Below are positions 8,622 through 16,138 of a stretch of 39,239 nt of DNA, piece after piece. The position numbers and the translations under genes were made by a program. The stretch's first letter is position 1, and every line of letters starts with the position of its first letter. Source of the DNA: Actinomycetes bacterium. Its GTDB lineage: Bacteria; Actinomycetota; Actinomycetes; DATJPE01. The stretch is taken from contig DATJPE010000015.1 in assembly GCA_035506535.1 (NCBI GenBank), forward strand, positions 1 to 39,239, given 5' to 3'. The notes under the pieces are model-generated. The model ran no database searches. It was not told the origin of the DNA and saw only the letters and a list, made by a program, of their open reading frames with translations.

Positions 8622-9311
8622 TCAGGGGGCGAGGGTGCGGGCTCCGGCGGCGCTGGTGGGTGCGCCGGCGGTCACCGGCGCGGTGGCGGGGACGAGGCGG
8701 ACGGTGCGGTCGGCCACGAGCTCGGCCTCGGTGACGTCGTGGGTGACGTGGATGGCCGGGGTGGCGAGGGCGTGCAGGAGGTCGCGTACGTCGCCGGCGA
8801 GGCGGTCGCGCAGCTCGCGGTCCAGGGCGCCGAAGGGCTCGTCGAGCAGGAGCAGCCGGGGTCGGGGGGCGAGGGCGCGCGCGAGGGCCACCCGCTGCGC
8901 CTCGCCGCCGGAGAGGGTGGCGACGGACCGGCGGGCGTACCCGGGCAGGTCGACGAGCGCCAGCAGCTCCTCGACCCGGGTCCGTCGCTCGGCGCGGGGC
9001 AGGGCCGCGAGGCCGTACGCCACGTTGCCCCCGACGTCGAGGTGCGGGAAGAGCATCGCGTCCTGGAAGACCAGACCGAAACCGCGCCGGTGGGTGGGCA
9101 CCCGCGCAAGCGACTCGCCGTCCCACCGGACGTCGCCGCGGTCGGCAGGCAGCAGGCCGGCCACGACCCGCAGGAGGGAGGACTTGCCCGACCCGCTGGG
9201 GCCAAGAAGCGCCACGACGGCGCCCGGCTCGACGGCCAGGTCGACGTCGGTGAGCAACGCGTGCCCGCCGTAGGAGACGGCGATGCCGTCGAGGACCAGC
9301 CCACGCTCCAC
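8622..9311 (-). CDS. thiQ: Thiamine-type ABC transporter ATP-binding protein
   Basis: The 229-residue ATPase has Walker A GPSGSGKSS (37-45), signature LSGGEAQRVALARAL, Walker B LLLLDEPFGALD and the switch His in HVTHDVTEAE. It energises the import system encoded just upstream. By itself it would be called a generic spermidine/iron/thiamine-type importer ATPase. The TPP riboswitch at the head of the operon makes thiamine the likely substrate. The GTG at 9311 lies two bases beyond the permease stop; a much longer upstream frame is only an antisense artefact of GC-rich DNA. Confidence 0.85.
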   Translation of the reverse strand: MERGLVLDGIAVSYGGHALLTDVDLAVEPGAVVALLGPSGSGKSSLLRVVAGLLPADRGDVRWDGESLARVPTHRRGFGLVFQDAMLFPHLDVGGNVAYGLAALPRAERRTRVEELLALVDLPGYARRSVATLSGGEAQRVALARALAPRPRLLLLDEPFGALDRELRDRLAGDVRDLLHALATPAIHVTHDVTEAELVADRTVRLVPATAPVTAGAPTSAAGARTLAP

Positions 9312-9313
9312 GG

Positions 9314-10921
9314 CTACAGCCCACCCGAGGCCGACGGCCGCCAGCGGTCGGTCGCCAGCACCACGGCCGCCGTGACGACCATGAGCAGGGTGGCCGCGGC
9401 CGCCGCCGTCCCCGCGTTGGACTCCCCGGGCCGGGACAGCAGACGGACGACGGCCACCGGCAGCGTGGGCGACGCCGCGCGGTAGAGGAAGGCCGTCGCC
9501 CCGAACTCCCCGAGGGAGACCGCGGCCGCGAAGCCCGCACCGACCGCCAGCGCCCCGGCCAGGGCCCGGCCGTCGACGGTCCACCAGACCCGCCACGGGG
9601 ACGCCCCGAGCGTGGCGGCGACGTCGCGGAGCCTGGTGTCCAGCGAACGAAGCACGGGGAGCACGGCGCGGACGACGAGCGGGATCGCGATGAGGGCGTG
9701 CGCGAGCGGAACGAGCAGCACCGAGTCCCTGAGGTCCAGCGGCGCCCGCGAGAAGGCCAGCAGGAAGCCGAACCCCACCGTGACCGCCGAGGTGCCCAGC
9801 GGCAGCATGAGCCCGGCGTCGAGCCAGGAGGCAAAGCGGCGCGCGTACGCCACCGCACACGCGGCCAGCCCGCCGACGACGACCGCGATCACCACCGTCG
9901 CGACCAGGTAGCCCGCGGACACCCGCAACGCCGCCCCCACGTCGACGTCGCGGGTGGTCACCGGGGCGCGGAAGAGCTGGCGCCACCAGTCCAGCCCCCA
10001 GTGCCCGCCCACCCGCACCGAGCTTCGCGCGAGGGCGAGCAGCGGGAGCACGACGAGGGCGACCTCCACCCCGGCGACCGCCACCAGCAGCCGCGCGCCG
10101 CGCCCGCACACGGGGGCCAGGACGTCGGAGGGCGAGCGGGTACGTTGCCGCACCGCCAGCCGCGCCTGCAGCCGCGCCGACACCACGAGGACCCCCGCGA
10201 GCAGCACGAGCTGGACCAGGGCCAGCGCCGCCGCGCCGGGCAGGTCCAGCAGCTCGGCGGTCCGGCGGTACACCTCCACCTCCAGCGTCACGGTGCCCGG
10301 CCCTCCGAGGACGAGGACGACGCCGAAGGAGGTGAAGGTGAACAGGAACACGAGGATGGCCGCGGCGGCGACGGCGGGGCGCAACAGCGGCCACGTCACT
10401 GAGGCGAACACCCGCGCTGGGGAGGCGCCGAGGGTGCGCGCGGCCTGCTCGTAGCGGGGGTCGAGCTGCGCCCACAGCCCGCCGACGACGCGGACTACGA
10501 TCGCCAGGTTGAAGAAGACGTGGGCGAGCAGGATCGCGCGCACCCCCCCGACCCACGACGGGGGCAGCAGCACGCGGAACGCCTCACCGACGACGACGGT
10601 GGGCAGCACGAACGGGATCGTGACCAGTAGCAGCGCCGCGCGGCGGGCCGGTACGGCATAGCGGTGCAGCGCCGCCGCCAGCGGCATCCCGAGCGCGACC
10701 GTCAGCACCGTCGAGACGACGGCCTGCCACAGCGTGAACCACAGGATCCGCCGGGTCGAGGGCAGGGCCAGCACCGAGAAGCCCGCCGCGGTCAGCCCGC
10801 GCCGCAGGATGTCGACGACCGGCCACGCGAAGAAGACGGCGAGGAACGCCGCCGGCACGAGGGCGAGGGCCCACGCGGGCGGCGTACGGGCTCCCGCTAC
10901 TGGCCGATCGCCTCGGTCCAC
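9314..10921 (-). CDS. thiP: Thiamine-type ABC transporter permease, fused two-domain
   Basis: About 535 residues with some twelve hydrophobic helices. The protein contains two copies of the binding-protein-dependent permease module. Each carries an EAA-like loop (QAARTLGASPARVFASVTWPLLRPA in the first half, DVAATLGASPWRVWWTVDGRAL in the second). This fused layout is typical of ThiP and related iron permeases. The start is uncertain: GTG at 10921 overlaps the end of the binding-protein gene by 25 bases, and an internal GTG (ALALVPAAFL) is an alternative. The stop lies two bases before the ATPase start. Confidence 0.83.
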   Translation of the reverse strand: MDRGDRPVAGARTPPAWALALVPAAFLAVFFAWPVVDILRRGLTAAGFSVLALPSTRRILWFTLWQAVVSTVLTVALGMPLAAALHRYAVPARRAALLLVTIPFVLPTVVVGEAFRVLLPPSWVGGVRAILLAHVFFNLAIVVRVVGGLWAQLDPRYEQAARTLGASPARVFASVTWPLLRPAVAAAAILVFLFTFTSFGVVLVLGGPGTVTLEVEVYRRTAELLDLPGAAALALVQLVLLAGVLVVSARLQARLAVRQRTRSPSDVLAPVCGRGARLLVAVAGVEVALVVLPLLALARSSVRVGGHWGLDWWRQLFRAPVTTRDVDVGAALRVSAGYLVATVVIAVVVGGLAACAVAYARRFASWLDAGLMLPLGTSAVTVGFGFLLAFSRAPLDLRDSVLLVPLAHALIAIPLVVRAVLPVLRSLDTRLRDVAATLGASPWRVWWTVDGRALAGALAVGAGFAAAVSLGEFGATAFLYRAASPTLPVAVVRLLSRPGESNAGTAAAAATLLMVVTAAVVLATDRWRPSASGGL

Positions 10922-12039
10922 GTCTCGATCCAGGACGAGCGGTTGGCGGTGATCTCGGCGGGCGGGACCGACAGCGGGTTCGCGGGTCGGGCCGTCCACT
11001 TCTGGAACACCTCGGGGATCGCCACGCCGGCGCGCGCCGGCAGCACGAACATCGAGCCGGGCACGTCGGCCTGCACCGCGGGGGAGAGCAGCCAGTCGAC
11101 CACGGCGCGCGCCGCGGCCACGTGCTTGGTGCCGGCCAGGACCCCGGCGTACTCGACCTGGCGGAAGCAGCTGTCGTCCATCACCGCGATGTCCGGGGTG
11201 CTCGGCTTGGGGCTCGGCGCGAAGACGATGGCCGCGGCCGGGTCGGTGCCGTAGGAGACGACCAGCGGGTGCGTCCCCTTGCCGGCCGCGGAGAACTCGC
11301 CGTTGTAGGCGTCGTCCCAGCTGTTCACGACGGTCAGCCCGTTGGCCTTGAGCGCCTTCCAGTACGTCAGCCAGCCGGGGTCGCCGTACCGCGCGACCGT
11401 GGCCAGCAGGAAGGCGAGCCCGGGCGAGGACGTGGCCGGGTTCTCGGCGACCAGCAGCCCCCGGTAGGCCGGCCGCGTCAGGTCCGCCAGCGTCTGCGGA
11501 ACGGACAGGTGGTGCTTGGCGAACCACCCCGTGTCGGCGTCGACGCAGACGTCGCCGTAGTCGATCGGCGTGACGTAGCCGCCGCCGGTCTGGTCCTTCA
11601 GCTCCGGCCGCAGGTCGGCGTCCTCCGGCGAGACGTAGCGCTCGAAGACCCCGCCCTGCAGCGCCCGCGTCAGCAGCGTGTTGTCGACCCCGAACAGCAC
11701 GTCGCCCTCCGGGTTGCCCGCCGTGAGGACCGCCTTGTTGACCACCTCGCCCGCGTCACCGCCGGTGACCACCTTGACGGTGATGCCGGTCCGCCGCTCG
11801 AAGGCGGTCAGCAGGCTCTTGCTCACCGCGAAGGAGTCGTGCGCGAGCAGGGTGACGGTCACCGGGGCGCCATAGGAGCCGCTCGGGTACGTCGACGCGG
11901 CCGCGCCGCCCGACCCTGACGAGGCGGAGCACGCCGCGAGCGAGACACCGGCCAGCGCGAGCGCGACGAGGCGCGCACGGATCACCGGGCGACGAGACAG
12001 ATGGTGACGGATCAGATAGCGGGAACGATGGCGAGCCAC
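10897..12039 (-). CDS. thiB: Thiamine-type ABC transporter substrate-binding lipoprotein
   Basis: This 380-residue protein has a basic N-terminus, a hydrophobic stretch and a lipobox (LAGVSLAAC), so it should be a membrane-anchored lipoprotein. The body resembles ThiB: VTLLAHDSFAVSKSLLTAFERRTGI, DVLFGVDNTLLTRA, and TPIDYGDVCVDADTGWF. It captures the vitamin outside the membrane and delivers it to the permease. The GTG at 12039 sits six bases after GGAGGG, a ribosome-binding site inside the 3' strand of the TPP riboswitch. That placement decides the start and predicts translational shut-off by TPP. A later GTG (VIRARLVAL) is a weaker alternative. Confidence 0.9.
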   Translation of the reverse strand: MARHRSRYLIRHHLSRRPVIRARLVALALAGVSLAACSASSGSGGAAASTYPSGSYGAPVTVTLLAHDSFAVSKSLLTAFERRTGITVKVVTGGDAGEVVNKAVLTAGNPEGDVLFGVDNTLLTRALQGGVFERYVSPEDADLRPELKDQTGGGYVTPIDYGDVCVDADTGWFAKHHLSVPQTLADLTRPAYRGLLVAENPATSSPGLAFLLATVARYGDPGWLTYWKALKANGLTVVNSWDDAYNGEFSAAGKGTHPLVVSYGTDPAAAIVFAPSPKPSTPDIAVMDDSCFRQVEYAGVLAGTKHVAAARAVVDWLLSPAVQADVPGSMFVLPARAGVAIPEVFQKWTARPANPLSVPPAEITANRSSWIETWTEAIGQ

Positions 12040-12041
12040 GA

Positions 12042-12130
12042 GGTCCCTCCGCTGGCATTACCCAGATCAGGTTCGAGGGTCGGTGGCGGCGGCCACCCTC
12101 TCAGCCCGACGTCCCTGCGAGCTCCCCTTG
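12042..12130 (-). promoter_or_regulatory. TPP riboswitch (THI element)
   Basis: The minus strand shows the conserved blocks in order: a GGGGAGC 5' block, GGGCTGAGAGGGTGG, a variable P3 hairpin (GGCCGCCGCCACC), ACCCTCGAACCTGAT, then CTGGGTAATGCCAGCGGAGGGA. These are the pyrimidine- and pyrophosphate-sensing regions of thiamine pyrophosphate riboswitches. It directly precedes the binding-protein gene, and its final GGAGGG is also the Shine-Dalgarno sequence. Ligand binding would therefore hide the ribosome-binding site rather than require a separate terminator. Confidence 0.96.
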
Positions 12131-12139
12131 GTACGCCCT

Positions 12140-14368
12140 TTAGTCTACGGCGGCGGCTGAGGCCTTCCCCCGGCCCCGGCGGCGCCGGCCGCCCTCGCTG
12201 GGCTCGGCGTCCTCGCCGTTGCCGTGCCTGCGGTCCTCGACCGGCTCGGTGCGGATGATCACCCCGCGGCCGTGACAGGTCTCGCACGGCTCGCTGAACG
12301 CCTCGAGCAGGCCCTGGCCGACCCGCTTGCGGGTCATCTGCACGAGGCCGAGCGAGGTGACCTCCGCGACCTGGTGACGGGTGCGGTCGCGGCCGAGGCA
12401 CTCGAGCAGGCGGCGCAGCACCAGGTCGCGGTTGCTCTCGAGGACCATGTCGATGAAGTCGATGACGATGATCCCGCCCACGTCGCGCAGGCGGAGCTGG
12501 CGCACGATCTCCTCGGCCGCCTCGAGGTTGTTGCGGGTGACGGTCTCCTCGAGGTTGCCCCCGGCGCCGGTGAACTTCCCGGTGTTGACGTCGATGACCG
12601 TCATCGCCTCGGTGCGATCGATGACCAACGAGCCGCCCGAGGGCAGCCAGACCTTGCGGTCCAGCGCCTTGGTCAGCTGCTCGTCCACGCGGTAGGCGGC
12701 GAAGGCGTCGCCCTCCTGGGTCCACCGGGACAGCCGCGGCACCAGGTCGGGGGCGACGTGCCCGATGTAGGGCTCGACCATGTCCCACGCGTCGTCCCCG
12801 CTCACGACGAGGGAGGAGAAGTCCTCGTTGAAGATGTCGCGGATCACGCGCACGGTCAGGTCGGGCTCGCCGTAGAGCAGGGCGGGCGCCGAGGCCGCCT
12901 TGGCCTTCCGGCTGATGTCCTCCCACTGGGCGGTGAGGCGCGCCACGTCACGGCGCAGCTCCTCCTCGGAGGCACCCTCGGCGGCGGTGCGCACGATGAC
13001 GCCGGCGTCGTCGGGGACCACCTCGCGCAGGATGGACTTGAGCCGGTTGCGCTCGGTGTCGGGCAGCTTGCGGCTGATGCCGGTCATCGACCCGTCGGGG
13101 ACGAAGACCAGGAAGCGGCCGGGCAGGCTCACCTGGGCGGTGAGGCGGGCCCCCTTGTGTCCGACCGGGTCCTTGGTGACCTGGACGAGCACCGAGTCGC
13201 CTGCCTTCATCGCGTGCTCGATGCGCCGCGGCTGGCCGTCCAGTCCGGCGGCGTCCCAGTTGACCTCACCGGCGTAGAGGACGGCGTTGCGGCCCTTGCC
13301 GATGTCGACGAACGCCGCCTCCATCGAGGGCAGCACGTTCTGCACCCGGCCGAGGTAGACGTTGCCCACGAAGGAGACCGACGAGGCCCGGTTGACGTAG
13401 TGCTCGACGAGCATGCCGTCCTCGAGGACCGCGATCTGGGTCCGCTCCCCGGTCTGGCGCACCACCATGACCCGCTCGACGCTCTCGCGCCGGGCCAGGA
13501 ACTCGGCCTCGGTGATCACCGGCGGGCGGCGGCGACCCTGGTCACGGCCTTCCCGGCGGCGCTGCTTCTTGGCCTCGAGCCGGGTCGACCCGGACAGGCC
13601 AGTGACCTCGTCGCCCTCCTCGCGAGTGCGCTTGCGGGGCTCACGGACCCGCACGACGGTGTTCGGCGGCTCGTCCGGGCCGGCCTCCGCCTCGGCGCCG
13701 CTGCGCCGGCGCCGGCGCCGGCGCCGGTGGGTGGCCGACTCCCCCTCGCCCTCGCCGCCCTCGTCGGTCTCGGCCGACTCGGCGGTCTCGGCCTCGTTCT
13801 CGCCCGGCTCGGGCTCCGCGCCCTCCTCGGCCTCCTCGGCGCTCTTGCGCTTGCGGCCGCGGCCCCCGCGGCGACGCCGGCGACGCCGGGGGGCACCCTC
13901 GCCCTCCTCGGGCTCGCCGGTCTCCTCCTCCTCGGCCTCCTCGGCCTCCTCGAGGTCCTCCTCGGGCTCTTCCGGCTCCTCGAGCTCCTCGTCGGGCGCG
14001 ACCGCCGGGATGTCCGGGGGCTGGAACAGCGGCTCGACCGGACCGGGGACGCCTGCCTCCTCGCTGGCCTCGGCCGGCAGGTCGACCGGAGCCGTCTCGG
14101 CGGAGAAGACCGCGGCGACGGCCTTCTTGCGGCTGCGGCGCCGCGGCGGCTCCTGGGACGCGGCCTTCTCGGGCGTCGTCTCCTCCGGTGTTGACCCGGC
14201 CGAGGTCGCCTCCGCCTCGACCGGCGGCCCGGCCGGTCGTCGGGCGGAGCGCCGGCGCGGCTTGGCCGCGGGCTCCGGCGGCGCGGCCTGGTCGACCGGC
14301 GCGTCCGAGACCTGGCCCTCGGCGGGCGCCTGGTCGCTGCCGCTGCTCGTGTCGTCGTTGTCGAGCAT
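12140..14368 (-). CDS. rne: Ribonuclease E/G family endoribonuclease
   Basis: The 742-residue protein has a long low-complexity N-terminus of alternating acidic (EEPEEPEEDLEEAEEAEE) and arginine-rich ([12 protein letters not shown]) tracts, typical of actinobacterial RNase E. The catalytic region starts near residue 300 with an S1 RNA-binding section (VGNVYLGRVQNVLPSMEAAFVDIG). The DNase I-like active site (AMTVIDVNTGKFTG) is near residue 590, and the zinc-link motif CETCHGRG near 697. It processes rRNA and starts mRNA decay. The ATG at 14368 has AGGAG nine bases upstream. The acidic N-terminus corresponds to the scaffold region that in enterobacteria lies at the C-terminus. Confidence 0.95.
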   Translation of the reverse strand: MLDNDDTSSGSDQAPAEGQVSDAPVDQAAPPEPAAKPRRRSARRPAGPPVEAEATSAGSTPEETTPEKAASQEPPRRRSRKKAVAAVFSAETAPVDLPAEASEEAGVPGPVEPLFQPPDIPAVAPDEELEEPEEPEEDLEEAEEAEEEETGEPEEGEGAPRRRRRRRGGRGRKRKSAEEAEEGAEPEPGENEAETAESAETDEGGEGEGESATHRRRRRRRRSGAEAEAGPDEPPNTVVRVREPRKRTREEGDEVTGLSGSTRLEAKKQRRREGRDQGRRRPPVITEAEFLARRESVERVMVVRQTGERTQIAVLEDGMLVEHYVNRASSVSFVGNVYLGRVQNVLPSMEAAFVDIGKGRNAVLYAGEVNWDAAGLDGQPRRIEHAMKAGDSVLVQVTKDPVGHKGARLTAQVSLPGRFLVFVPDGSMTGISRKLPDTERNRLKSILREVVPDDAGVIVRTAAEGASEEELRRDVARLTAQWEDISRKAKAASAPALLYGEPDLTVRVIRDIFNEDFSSLVVSGDDAWDMVEPYIGHVAPDLVPRLSRWTQEGDAFAAYRVDEQLTKALDRKVWLPSGGSLVIDRTEAMTVIDVNTGKFTGAGGNLEETVTRNNLEAAEEIVRQLRLRDVGGIIVIDFIDMVLESNRDLVLRRLLECLGRDRTRHQVAEVTSLGLVQMTRKRVGQGLLEAFSEPCETCHGRGVIIRTEPVEDRRHGNGEDAEPSEGGRRRRGRGKASAAAVD
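13703..13726. repeat. Hexanucleotide tandem repeat (GCGCCG)4 inside rne
   Basis: Four exact copies of GCGCCG lie within the rne coding region and encode part of an arginine run. A change in copy number would keep the frame, adding or removing two residues per unit. Longer GAG/CTC-rich imperfect repeats further along (about 13920-14000) encode the acidic tract. Confidence 0.8.
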
Positions 14369-14383
14369 CCATGTGCTCCTCAC

Positions 14384-14430
14384 GGCCCCGGGCTCGCGCC
14401 ACGCGGGGCCACTCCGTCCACCGGATGGAG
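14384..14430 (-). other. Paired hairpins in the rne leader
   Basis: Two inverted repeats lie just upstream of rne: GGCCCCG (14384-14390) with CGGGGCC (14404-14410), and CTCCGTCC (14412-14419) with GGATGGAG (14423-14430, one mismatch). They occupy the 102-base gap between the DUF2344 gene and rne. They could be RNA processing structures or a weak terminator; no T tract is present. RNase E autoregulates through its leader in E. coli, but a link here is only a guess. Confidence 0.4.
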
Positions 14431-14470
14431 GAGCGCTCCGCCCGGCGGAAAGTCTGTCTGGCAAGCCCGG

Positions 14471-15253
14471 TCAGGACCGAGACGATGCCATCGGGTCGGC
14501 GACAGTGCCCCGGGCCGCGTCGAGCGGCCCCTGCGCCAGCCGGGTCACCGAAGGTGGGACCGGCGGCGCGAGGTCGGCCACCAGGCGCAACGCACCGAGC
14601 ACGTCGTCGGGTCGGACGGCCGGTGTTTCGTGCCGCACGACCAGGTGCAGTATCGCACACGGCGAGCCGTCCGGCCCGACGCCCGGCGTCCCGGTCGGTG
14701 AGTCCGGCGCGTCGACCTCGAGGCGGACGACGGCCCCGCGGGCGTCGAAGGAGCGCACTCCCGTCCTGGTCAGCCGTTGCACGATCACCTCGTCGCGTCC
14801 CAGGAAGGCGGCCACCGCCGCTTCGGCCCGTTCCGGCTCGACGTCGGGCAGCTCGACGCGCCACACCGAGCCCTGCAGGCGCTCGGCGAGGAAACCACGG
14901 CCGGCCTCCCCCGCGTCCACCACTTCCAGCACGTCCAGGCCGGGTGGCAGCGCTGCGTCGAGCTCGGCCCGCAACCGATCCGGGTCGCAGTGGGCGACGA
15001 CGCCGATCTCGACGTACTCCGCCTCGCTGGCCGTGCCGGTCGGCGCGGCGTTGGCGTAGGAGATACGGGGGTGCGGGCTGAACCCGGCGGAGTACGCCAT
15101 CGGCACGCCGGCGCGGCGCAGCGCTCGCTCGAAGGCGCGCTGGAAGTCCCGGTGCGAGGAGAAGCGCAACCGGCCGCGCTTGGCGTAACGCACGTAGAGC
15201 CGCTGCACCACCGGCGGTGGGGGCGGCCCGTCAGGCGTGCGCGCCACGCTCAC
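14471..15253 (-). CDS. TIGR03936 family protein (DUF2344), radical-SAM-associated
   Basis: This 260-residue protein has the family start RLYVRYAKRGRLRFSSHRDFQRAFERALRRAGVP, followed by YSAGFSPHPRISYANAAPTG. The domain occurs as a separate gene next to, or fused with, the TIGR03960 radical SAM protein. Here the partner is encoded 0.9 kb upstream (16135-18090). Its role is unresolved in the literature I know; linkage to rne suggests RNA modification or processing, which is inference. The 5' region faces a small plus-strand gene across 89 bases. Confidence 0.88.
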   Translation of the reverse strand: MSVARTPDGPPPPPVVQRLYVRYAKRGRLRFSSHRDFQRAFERALRRAGVPMAYSAGFSPHPRISYANAAPTGTASEAEYVEIGVVAHCDPDRLRAELDAALPPGLDVLEVVDAGEAGRGFLAERLQGSVWRVELPDVEPERAEAAVAAFLGRDEVIVQRLTRTGVRSFDARGAVVRLEVDAPDSPTGTPGVGPDGSPCAILHLVVRHETPAVRPDDVLGALRLVADLAPPVPPSVTRLAQGPLDAARGTVADPMASSRS

Positions 15254-15342
15254 CTGCCACCCGGCCAGCCTGGCACACCGAGCCGCTCAAGACCGACCAG
15301 TCGGCCACCGATGGCAGACGCAACACGATCCGAGGAGCACAG

Positions 15343-15570
15343 GTGCGAAACCTTCGGGCGGTCGGGGCGTTCGTGGGCGGCCTGGCCGTCGTGATGGTCG
15401 GGCTGATGCTCGTCGGGTCTGTCGTGGGCGGGGTGCTGCACGAGACCGAGGCTGACGGGCAGGTCCTGGGCCGCCTGCTGTTCTACCCCGGCCTGATCGG
15501 CGGGGCGCTGCTCGGCGTGCACCTGGCCCGCCGCTCGCTCGCCAAGACTCGGGTGGGCGACCGGAGCTGA
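15343..15570 (+). CDS. Small two-helix membrane protein (75 aa)
   Basis: From a GTG at 15343, with CGAGGAGC about eight bases upstream, the frame gives 75 residues. It has two hydrophobic segments, VGAFVGGLAVVMVGLMLVGSVVGG and LFYPGLIGGALLGVHLA, joined by an acidic loop (HETEADGQ), and ends with a basic tail. It runs opposite to the genes on both sides and stops four bases before the convergent HIT gene. I do not recognise a family. The same frame extends further upstream, but that part overlaps the DUF2344 gene and lacks hydrophobic or conserved content. Confidence 0.65.
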   Translation: MRNLRAVGAFVGGLAVVMVGLMLVGSVVGGVLHETEADGQVLGRLLFYPGLIGGALLGVHLARRSLAKTRVGDRS

Positions 15571-15574
15571 CGGT

Positions 15575-16138
15575 TCAGCCGGGCTGCAGCCCGTCGGCGA
15601 TGCGCCGGAGCGCGGCTCGCGCCACGTCCTCGTCGACCTTGGGCATCAGGTCCAGCCACATCGGCAGCATCGACCCGCGCAGCTGGAGGGCGCCGAGCGG
15701 ACGCGGCAGGAACCACAGGTGGAAGTGCCCGCCCCCGTCACCCCACCGGCACACATGGACCCGCCCGACCCCGCCGAGGCTCAGCACGGCCCGCTCGATC
15801 CGCGCGGTGAGCGGGCCGAGCTCCGCAAGCAGCTCGTCGGGCAGGTCCGCGAAGGAGTCGTGGTGGGCCCTTGTCATGAGCAGCACGGTGCCGGGCAGCT
15901 CGGTGGGCAGGTGGCCCGCGAGGCGCCAGTGCTCGTCGACCCACACGAAATCCTCGTCCGGGCGCGAGCACTGCTCGCATCCCTCGGTGGCCTCGTGGTG
16001 GCGTGCCGGCTCGGGCACGACGGGGTCCACCAGCGCCTTGACCCGTACGTCCCCGGTGAAGGGGAACCAGGGGTCGTCGAGCAGCTCGGCCGGCACGGGC
16101 GGACGGTCCTCGCCCGGCGCCGTGAGGTCCGCGGTCAC
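15575..16138 (-). CDS. HIT-like family protein
   Basis: The 187-residue protein has a CEQC pair around residue 50, an SFADLPDELLAELGPL helix, and the motif GGHFHLWFLPRP near its C-terminus. This is the position of the histidine-triad loop of HIT nucleotide hydrolases/transferases. The third His of the canonical H-x-H-x-H is Trp here, while the second, normally the nucleophile, remains. The GTG at 16138 overlaps the TIGR03960 stop (GTGA), so translation is coupled to the radical SAM gene. A nucleotide substrate is plausible but cannot be named. Confidence 0.75.
   Translation of the reverse strand: MTADLTAPGEDRPPVPAELLDDPWFPFTGDVRVKALVDPVVPEPARHHEATEGCEQCSRPDEDFVWVDEHWRLAGHLPTELPGTVLLMTRAHHDSFADLPDELLAELGPLTARIERAVLSLGGVGRVHVCRWGDGGGHFHLWFLPRPLGALQLRGSMLPMWLDLMPKVDEDVARAALRRIADGLQPG

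Noticed and set aside
8566-8700. A small protein beginning [17 protein letters not shown]
   Set aside because: The frame coincides with the tandem palindromic repeat and then runs antisense to the ABC ATPase gene. It has no ribosome-binding site and is better explained as a repeat.
9312-10556. A long N-terminal extension of the thiamine transporter ATPase
   Set aside because: The extension is an out-of-frame reading of the permease gene. The ATPase domain starts at GTG 9311 next to the permease stop.
12224-14194. A 656-codon plus-strand frame opposite rne
   Set aside because: It is the antisense shadow of the RNase E gene. Its Leu/Ala/Gly-rich stretches come from the acidic repeats on the other strand.
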